From NCBI RefSeq assembly GCF_016863315.1, contig NZ_BOOQ01000045.1, positions 1 through 64,000 of the forward strand: DNA of 64,000 nt. Reading direction: 5' to 3'. A program made the position numbers and the translations under genes. Positions 58,973-64,000 of this stretch are shown piece after piece. Positions within the stretch are counted from its first letter, which is position 1; every line of letters starts with the position of its first letter. The notes under the pieces are model-generated. The model was given only the letters and a program-made list of their open reading frames with translations, ran no database searches and was not told the origin of the DNA. The DNA is from Planotetraspora silvatica. GTDB taxonomy: Bacteria > Actinomycetota > Actinomycetes > Streptosporangiales > Streptosporangiaceae.

Positions 58973-60484
58973 ATGCCCGGAGCCGTGCTGGAGATGATCG
59001 GCGTCAGCAAGGGATTTCCGGGAGTGCGGGCGCTGGCGGACGTCGACTTCCGGCTGTTCCCCGGAGAGATCCACGCCCTGATGGGCGAGAACGGGGCCGG
59101 GAAGTCCACCCTCATCAAGGTGCTGACCGGAGTGCACGCCGCCGACGCGGGGGAGGTGCGGCTCGGCGGTGACCGGGTGTCGGTCACCGGCCCGCAGCAC
59201 GCGCAGACCCTCGGCATCAGCACCGTCTACCAGGAGGTGAACCTCTGCCCGAACCTGACCGTGGCGGAGAACGTCTTCATCGGCCGCGAGCCGTCGAAGG
59301 CCGGCGCGATCCGCTGGCGTGAGATCCGCCGCCGGGCCGCCGAACTGCTCACCCGCTTCCACGTCGACGTCGACCCGGGTGTGCGGCTCGGCGCGTGTTC
59401 CCTGGCGATCCAGCAACTCGTGGCCATCGTCCGCGCGGTCGACATCTCGGCCAAGGTGCTGATCCTCGACGAGCCGACGTCCAGCCTGGACCGCGACGAG
59501 GTCGAGCAACTGTTCACGGTCATGCGCAGGCTCCGCGACGACGGGGTGGCGATCCTGTTCGTCTCGCACTTCCTCGATCAGGTCTACGAGGTGAGCGACC
59601 GGATGACGGTGCTGCGCAACGGCCGTCTGGTCGGGGAGTTCCCTACGGCGGACCTGAGCCGGATCGACCTCGTCGGCCACATGACCGGCCGGATGCTCAG
59701 CACGCTCGAGCAACTGCACGTCCCCGAGGAGACGGCCCGCGTCCAGGCCGAGCCGGTCCTGAAGGCCCAGGGCGTCGGCCGCCGGGGCTCGATCGCGCCG
59801 TTCGATCTGGAGATCCATCCCGGCGAGGTGGTCGGTCTCGCCGGGCTGCTCGGCTCGGGCCGTACGGAGGCGGTACGGCTCATGTTCGGCGCGGACGTCG
59901 CCGACTCGGGCACGGTCGCCCTCGGTGGAAAGCCCGTTTCGCTGCGCGGTCCGAACATCGCGATCGACCACGGCGTCGCGTTCTGCCCGGAGAACCGTAA
60001 GAGCGAGGGACTCATCGAGGACCTGACCGTCGGCGAGAACATCGTGCTCGCGCTGCAGGCCGCCAACGGCTGGCTGCGCCCGCTGTCACAGGCCAAGCGC
60101 CAGGAACTGGTCGGGCGCTACATGACCGCGCTCCGGATCAACCCGGCCGACCCGGACATGCCGGCGCGGAACCTCAGCGGCGGCAACCAGCAGAAGGTGC
60201 TGCTCGCCCGCTGGCTCATCACCCAGCCGAAACTGCTCATCCTCGACGAGCCGACCCGCGGCATCGACGTCGGCGCCAAGGCGGAGATCCAGAAGCTCGT
60301 CGTCTCACTGGCGGAGGACGGGGTCGCCGTGCTCTTCGTCTCCGCCGAGCTCGAAGAGGTCCTGCGGATCAGTCACAAGATCGAGGTCCTGCGGGACCGC
60401 CGCCTGATCGCTGAGATCGGCAACATCGGCTCCGTCACGCCCGAGGGGATCTTGGAGATCATCGCGAACGGAACGACATCATGA
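58973..60484 (+). CDS. Sugar ABC transporter ATPase (YtfR/RbsA type)
   Basis: A 503-residue protein with two tandem ABC domains. The first has Walker A GENGAGKSTLIKVL and Walker B LILDEPTSSLD. The second has a degenerate P-loop (GLLGSGRTEAVR), the signature LSGGNQQKVLLARW and LILDEPTRGIDVG. This is the carbohydrate-uptake CUT2 pattern. GAGAGGAG precedes the ATG, and the stop overlaps the permease start by ATGA. It energises import of the sugar bound by the YtfQ-like protein. Confidence 0.95.
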   Translation: MPGAVLEMIGVSKGFPGVRALADVDFRLFPGEIHALMGENGAGKSTLIKVLTGVHAADAGEVRLGGDRVSVTGPQHAQTLGISTVYQEVNLCPNLTVAENVFIGREPSKAGAIRWREIRRRAAELLTRFHVDVDPGVRLGACSLAIQQLVAIVRAVDISAKVLILDEPTSSLDRDEVEQLFTVMRRLRDDGVAILFVSHFLDQVYEVSDRMTVLRNGRLVGEFPTADLSRIDLVGHMTGRMLSTLEQLHVPEETARVQAEPVLKAQGVGRRGSIAPFDLEIHPGEVVGLAGLLGSGRTEAVRLMFGADVADSGTVALGGKPVSLRGPNIAIDHGVAFCPENRKSEGLIEDLTVGENIVLALQAANGWLRPLSQAKRQELVGRYMTALRINPADPDMPARNLSGGNQQKVLLARWLITQPKLLILDEPTRGIDVGAKAEIQKLVVSLAEDGVAVLFVSAELEEVLRISHKIEVLRDRRLIAEIGNIGSVTPEGILEIIANGTTS

Positions 60485-61533
60485 AGGCGGTCACCGGGCA
60501 CCGTCTCTTCTGGCCGGCCGCCGTGCTGGTCGTCATGCTGCTGGCGAACCTGGTCGTCACCCCGGGGTTCTTCTCCATCCAGGTGCGGAACGGTCACCTC
60601 TACGGAAGCCTGATCGACATCCTGCTGCTCGGCTCGCCCCTCATGCTCGTCGCACTGGGGATGACCGTCGTGATCGCCACCGGCGGGATCGATCTGTCGG
60701 TCGGTGCGGTCGTGGCGATCTCGGGGGCGCTCGCCTGCTACCTCATCAGCGGGCAGGAGGACCAGGGCGCGGTCTCCGGGGTGCTGGTCGCCGTCGCGCT
60801 CGCACTGGTGCTGTCCGCGGTCCTCGGGTTCTGGAACGGGCTGTTCGTGGCGCGCGTCGGCATCCAGCCGATCATCGCCACGCTGATCCTGATGGTCGCC
60901 GGACGCGGGGTCGCCCAGCTGATCACGTCGGGGAAGAACATCAACGTCAACAGCCCGCCGTACAAGCTGATAGGCGGCGGCTACTGGCTGACGCTGCCGT
61001 TCGCGGTCATCGTCGTGGCCGTGGTGGTGGCCCTCACCGGCCTCGCCGTACGGCGGACCGCCCTCGGCATGTTGCTGGAGGCGATCGGCGGCAACGCGGA
61101 GGCGTCCCGGCTGGTCGGCATCCGCTCCCGGCGGCTCATCGTCCTGGCGTACACCTTCTGCGGGGTGTGCGCGGGCATCGCCGGGCTCATGATCAGCTCC
61201 AACATCTCCACGGCGGACGGCAACAACGCGGGGCTGTGGATGGAACTGGACGCGATCCTCGCGGTGGTGATCGGCGGCACGGCGCTGACCGGCGGCCGTT
61301 TCACCCTGGCGGGCACCGTGCTGGGCGCACTGGTCATCCAGACGTTGTCCACCACGATCTACACCACCGGCGTCCCCCCGCAGGTGACGCTCGTGTTCAA
61401 GGCGGTCGTCGTGGCGATCGTCTGCCTGATCCAGTCGCCGGCCTTCCGGGCGAAGGTGTTCCGACGCCGAGCCAGGCCCGCTGCACCTCCGCCGGCCTCA
61501 CCGGCCGCGGCGGACGTGGAGGTGAACGCATGA
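60481..61533 (+). CDS. Sugar ABC transporter permease 1 (YtfT type)
   Basis: A 350-residue CUT2 permease with about eight to ten helices. The characteristic segment TGGIDLSVGAVVAISGALA lies near residues 62-80, and VVIGGTALTGGRFTLAGTVLG near 262-282. A basic, Ala/Pro-rich tail ends the protein. It overlaps both neighbours by 4 bp. As in E. coli YtfT/YjfF, two different permease genes are present, so the channel is presumably a heterodimer. Confidence 0.94.
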   Translation: MKAVTGHRLFWPAAVLVVMLLANLVVTPGFFSIQVRNGHLYGSLIDILLLGSPLMLVALGMTVVIATGGIDLSVGAVVAISGALACYLISGQEDQGAVSGVLVAVALALVLSAVLGFWNGLFVARVGIQPIIATLILMVAGRGVAQLITSGKNINVNSPPYKLIGGGYWLTLPFAVIVVAVVVALTGLAVRRTALGMLLEAIGGNAEASRLVGIRSRRLIVLAYTFCGVCAGIAGLMISSNISTADGNNAGLWMELDAILAVVIGGTALTGGRFTLAGTVLGALVIQTLSTTIYTTGVPPQVTLVFKAVVVAIVCLIQSPAFRAKVFRRRARPAAPPPASPAAADVEVNA

Positions 61534-62519
61534 CCACGCTCGGTATGAGAGGCCCCGTGCGGATCCGGCGGGAGCACGCCGCCGTCCTGGTCACCTTCGG
61601 GCTGCTGGTCGCCATGTTCGCGGCCGGTTCGATCGTGTACCCGGGGTTCGGGTCCGGCCAGGTCGTGGTCGACCTGTTCATCGACAACGGCTTCCTGCTG
61701 GTCATCGCGATCGGCATGACGTTCGTCATCCTCACCGGAGGCATCGACCTGTCGGTGGGCGCGGTGGCGGCGCTGTCGGCCATGTTGTGCGCCTTCTTAC
61801 TGGAACAGTGGCACTGGCCGGTGGCGGCCGTGCTGCCGCTCGTGCTCCTGGTGGGAATCGGGTTCGGGTTCGGGATGGGCTACGTCATCCACCATTTCGA
61901 GATCCAGCCGTTCATCGCGACGCTGGCCGGGATGTTCCTCGCCCGTGGCCTGTGCTTCGTCATCAGCATCGACCAGATCTCGATCACGAACCCGTTCTTC
62001 ACCGAGTGGGCGCAGACGCGGATCCCGCTGGGGGAGGAGACGAACCTCACGCCGACGGTGCTCATCGGGCTCGCCGTCCTCGCCGGCGCGTTCTGGACGT
62101 TGCACTACACGCGCTTCGGCCGGGCCGTGTACGCCATCGGCGGCAGCGCGCAGTCGGCGCTGCTGATGGGCCTGCCGGTGGCCAGGACCAGGATCGGCGC
62201 CTACATGGTCAGCGGCCTGTGCTCCTCGCTCGGCGGCCTCCTGTTCGCCTTCTACACGATCTCCGCGAGCGGGTTGCACGAGGTGGGGACGGAACTCGAC
62301 GCCATCGCCGCCGTGGTGATCGGCGGCACGCTGCTCACCGGCGGCTCCGGCTATGTGGTCGGCACCGCGCTGGGCGTCATGCTGCTCGGGACCATCCAGA
62401 CCATGCTCAGGTTCCAGGGCACGCTGAGCTCGTGGTGGACGCGGATCGCCATCGGCGTCCTGCTGCTGCTGTTCATCCTGCTCCAGCGCCTGCTCGGGTC
62501 GTCGAGGACCAGACGCTGA
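61530..62519 (+). CDS. Sugar ABC transporter permease 2 (YjfF type)
   Basis: A 329-residue permease. LTGGIDLSVGAVAALSAMLC and VVIGGTLLTGGSGYVVGTALG are the same motifs as in its partner, with IHHFEIQPFIATLAGMFLAR in the third part, which resembles YjfF. ATG 61530 is set by the ATGA overlap and family length; the longer upstream frame only reads the first permease gene in another register. It is the last importer gene, with about 70 bp to the convergent sigma factor gene. Confidence 0.94.
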   Translation: MTTLGMRGPVRIRREHAAVLVTFGLLVAMFAAGSIVYPGFGSGQVVVDLFIDNGFLLVIAIGMTFVILTGGIDLSVGAVAALSAMLCAFLLEQWHWPVAAVLPLVLLVGIGFGFGMGYVIHHFEIQPFIATLAGMFLARGLCFVISIDQISITNPFFTEWAQTRIPLGEETNLTPTVLIGLAVLAGAFWTLHYTRFGRAVYAIGGSAQSALLMGLPVARTRIGAYMVSGLCSSLGGLLFAFYTISASGLHEVGTELDAIAAVVIGGTLLTGGSGYVVGTALGVMLLGTIQTMLRFQGTLSSWWTRIAIGVLLLLFILLQRLLGSSRTRR

Positions 62520-62591
62520 TCCCATGCCCCGTACCGGCGGGCCGGCACCGATCAGGGGCGCCGCCGGTGCGGTCGGGGGAGCGCGGGTCGC

Positions 62592-63506
62592 TCACGTCAC
62601 TCCGGACGCGGGCGGCCCGGGGAGATGGTCGATCTTGTCGGGGTTGGCGATGAGGTAGACGGTCTCGATCAGCCCTCCGCTGATCACGAGGGAGATGACC
62701 GTGATCACGCGGCCGTCCGCGCTCAGGACCACACCCGGGGCGCCGTTCACATCGGTGATCTCCATGCCGATGTCCGTGGTGAGCGGGGCGCCGATCGACT
62801 GGAGGAAACGGATGATGCCGTCCTCGGTCGCGATGGCGGTCAGGAAGGCGGCGACGTTGCGGGAGCCGTCGAGGACCCGCAGTGGCGCTCTGGCCTTGCC
62901 TCCGCCGTCGCCGACCAGCGTGACCTCGCCCGCCAGCATCTTCATGAGACCGTCGAGATCGCCACCGGTGCACGCGCCGATGAACCGCTCGGTCACCTGC
63001 CTGCGCCGCGCCCTGTCGACGTCGAAACGCGGCCGCCGCTCGCGCACGTGGTCACGCGCCCGCCTCGCGAGCTGCCGTACGGCGGGCTCGCCCCGGCCGA
63101 TCATCTCGGCGATCTCGGCGTGGGAGAACCCGAACGCCTCCCTCAGCACGAAGACCGCGCGTTCGAGCGGCGACAACGTCTCCAGCACCACCAGCAGGGC
63201 GAGTTCCACGCTGTCGGCCACCTCGGCCCGCTCCGCGACGTCCGGCGCCGTGATGATCGGTTCGGGCAGCCACGGGCCGACATAGGTCTCCCGCCGCGAC
63301 TTGACCTTGCGCAGCCTGTCGATCGCGAGGTTGGTCGTCATGCGGACGAGGTACGCCTTCGCGTTGCCGATCTCCGCCGAGTCGACCTCCGACCACCGCA
63401 GCCAGGTCTCCTGGACCACGTCCTCGGCGTCGGCGGCGCTCCCGAGGATCCGGTAGGCCACGCCGGTGAGGAGATCGCGGTGCTCGTTGAACCGTTCAGT
63501 GGTCAT
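62592..63506 (-). CDS. ECF sigma factor, SigJ/ECF41-like
   Basis: A 304-residue sigma factor with region 2 (ILGSAADAEDVVQETWLRWS) and region 4 (LSPLERAVFVLREAFGFSHA). A C-terminal extension of about 130 residues folds like SnoaL/NTF2. The extension shows GDGGGKARAPLRVLDG and a terminal NPDKIDHLP, matching the DGGGR/K and NPDKL signatures of the ECF41 group. In that group the extension acts as a built-in regulator in place of a separate anti-sigma factor. The usual partner gene (carboxymuconolactone decarboxylase-like, oxidoreductase or epimerase) is not adjacent in the window. Confidence 0.92.
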   Translation of the reverse strand: MTTERFNEHRDLLTGVAYRILGSAADAEDVVQETWLRWSEVDSAEIGNAKAYLVRMTTNLAIDRLRKVKSRRETYVGPWLPEPIITAPDVAERAEVADSVELALLVVLETLSPLERAVFVLREAFGFSHAEIAEMIGRGEPAVRQLARRARDHVRERRPRFDVDRARRRQVTERFIGACTGGDLDGLMKMLAGEVTLVGDGGGKARAPLRVLDGSRNVAAFLTAIATEDGIIRFLQSIGAPLTTDIGMEITDVNGAPGVVLSADGRVITVISLVISGGLIETVYLIANPDKIDHLPGPPASGVT

Positions 63507-63611
63507 ATGCGATCAGATGTATCACAGGGGCCCGTATGCCACATCTCTCCGGCGAGACTCCTTCGATTACCGGCTCCCGCGCGGAGTCCTATATAGTTTC
63601 ACTCGTTGCAA

Positions 63612-63684
63612 GGGGCTATAGCGCAGCTGGTAGCGCACCTCCATGGCATGGAGGGGGTCTGGGGTTCGAGTCCCCATAGCTCCA
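63612..63684 (+). tRNA. tRNA-Ala (anticodon GGC)
   Basis: A full cloverleaf is visible by eye: acceptor GGGGCTA with TAGCTCC and discriminator A, D stem GCGC/GCGC, anticodon stem CCTCC/GGAGG with loop ATGGCAT (anticodon GGC), variable GGGTC, and T arm TGGGG-TTCGAGT-CCCCA. The 3' CCA is not encoded. Confidence 0.95.
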
Positions 63685-63692
63685 CTCGTGAC

Positions 63693-63740
63693 AGGGACTT
63701 GCCGGTCGCCATTCTCAGATGGCTTCCGCAGGTCCCTTTG
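63693..63740 (+). terminator. Hairpin after tRNA-Ala
   Basis: AGGGACTTGC (63693-63702) pairs, with one G-U, with GCAGGTCCCT (63728-63737) and is followed by TTGTCGTT. An inner GCCAT/ATGGC stem is nested. It is suited to ending the tRNA transcript. Confidence 0.65.
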
Positions 63741-63968
63741 TCGTTCAACCGGGGAGTCTCCGGAGCCCTCGGCGGGCTGTCGGCGCATCCGCGAAGCCGA
63801 GACGATCGACTTCGACCAGGACAGCGTGCCCGACGCGTACAAGACCACTCAGGTGTTCAGGTCACACCGCCGAAAGGCGAACGGGCGGAGCCGGCAGGCG
63901 CGTCGGCGGCGGATAGAGTCGCCGGACGGCTGTTCGCGGAAGCGCCGGCAGAGTCGGCAGGAGACCGG
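63741..63968. other. Spacer without a supported gene
   Basis: Open plus-strand frames here have no recognisable domain and an unusual Arg-rich composition that fits non-coding GC-rich DNA. The end of the stretch should hold the promoter of the next gene. Confidence 0.4.
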
Positions 63969-64000
63969 ATGAAGGACCAGGACGGGGCGCGGCGGGGCGC
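63969..64000 (+). CDS. Possible start of a gene truncated by the window end
   Basis: ATG 63969 follows AGGAGA (63959-63964) at good spacing and begins MKDQDGARRG before the window ends. Only the start signals support it. Confidence 0.3.
   Translation, partial: MKDQDGARRG

Noticed and set aside
63643-63972. Plus-strand open frame overlapping tRNA-Ala
   Set aside because: It begins inside the tRNA, crosses the terminator hairpin and has no domain.

Overview
The window is high-GC DNA with dense coding on both strands, many GTG starts and the gene order of an actinobacterial chromosome. Examples are folC, ndk, mreBCD-mrdA-rodA, the radical SAM pair, rne, rplU-rpmA-obgE-proBA, nadD and rsfS. The set of families (DUF4233, SARP/AfsR regulators, an AmpE-like GH2 glucosaminidase, GH127/GH43, SigJ-type ECF sigma factor) suggests a Streptosporangiaceae-like mycelial actinomycete. 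This placement is inferred from gene content, not computed.

Region 1 (1-24.3 kb) is housekeeping. It runs from folate polyglutamylation (folC) through nucleotide metabolism (ndk), cell-wall elongation (mreB-mreC-mreD-mrdA-rodA), a radical SAM/DUF2344 pair feeding into an RNase E/G gene, ribosomal proteins L21/L27, the GTPase Obg and proline synthesis (proB, proA). A Ser/Thr kinase with a membrane tail, an M48 peptidase and nadD follow.

Region 2 (24.3-37.0 kb) is accessory. The last 40 bp of nadD occur three times in direct orientation (24282, 27354, 31562). They bracket two small islets: one with a decayed tyrosine recombinase and a secreted beta-propeller/RTX protein, the other with a ferric-reductase-like flavocytochrome, a DUF305 protein and a DUF1996 lipoprotein. 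This looks like tandem accretion of att-flanked, recombinase-less elements at the nadD 3' end. Further variable genes follow (MmpS-like, YciI-like, a TraB-like protein, an RCC1-repeat protein, an MFS exporter) until the core resumes with rsfS and a histidine phosphatase.

Region 3 (38-50 kb) holds a DrrAB-type ABC exporter, a large SARP/NB-ARC/TPR regulator, a secreted exo-beta-D-glucosaminidase-like GH2 enzyme with its own palindromic operator, a YbdK-type carboxylate-amine ligase, two small membrane proteins and a CynX/NimT-type MFS transporter.

Region 4 (50-62.5 kb) reads as one sugar regulon, probably for L-arabinofuranosides or a related furanose. It contains a Tat-exported GH127/GH146-type enzyme, a GH43 enzyme, a LacI repressor and a complete YtfQ-YtfR-YtfT-YjfF-type ABC importer. 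Five near-identical 16-bp LacI-type operators lie in front of the glycosidases, the repressor and the importer. Inserted within it are a dienelactone hydrolase gene and an EamA transporter gene, the latter preceded by a putative leaderless leader peptide (MRLIVSPPPAS) with hairpins. The window closes with a SigJ/ECF41-like sigma factor and tRNA-Ala(GGC).
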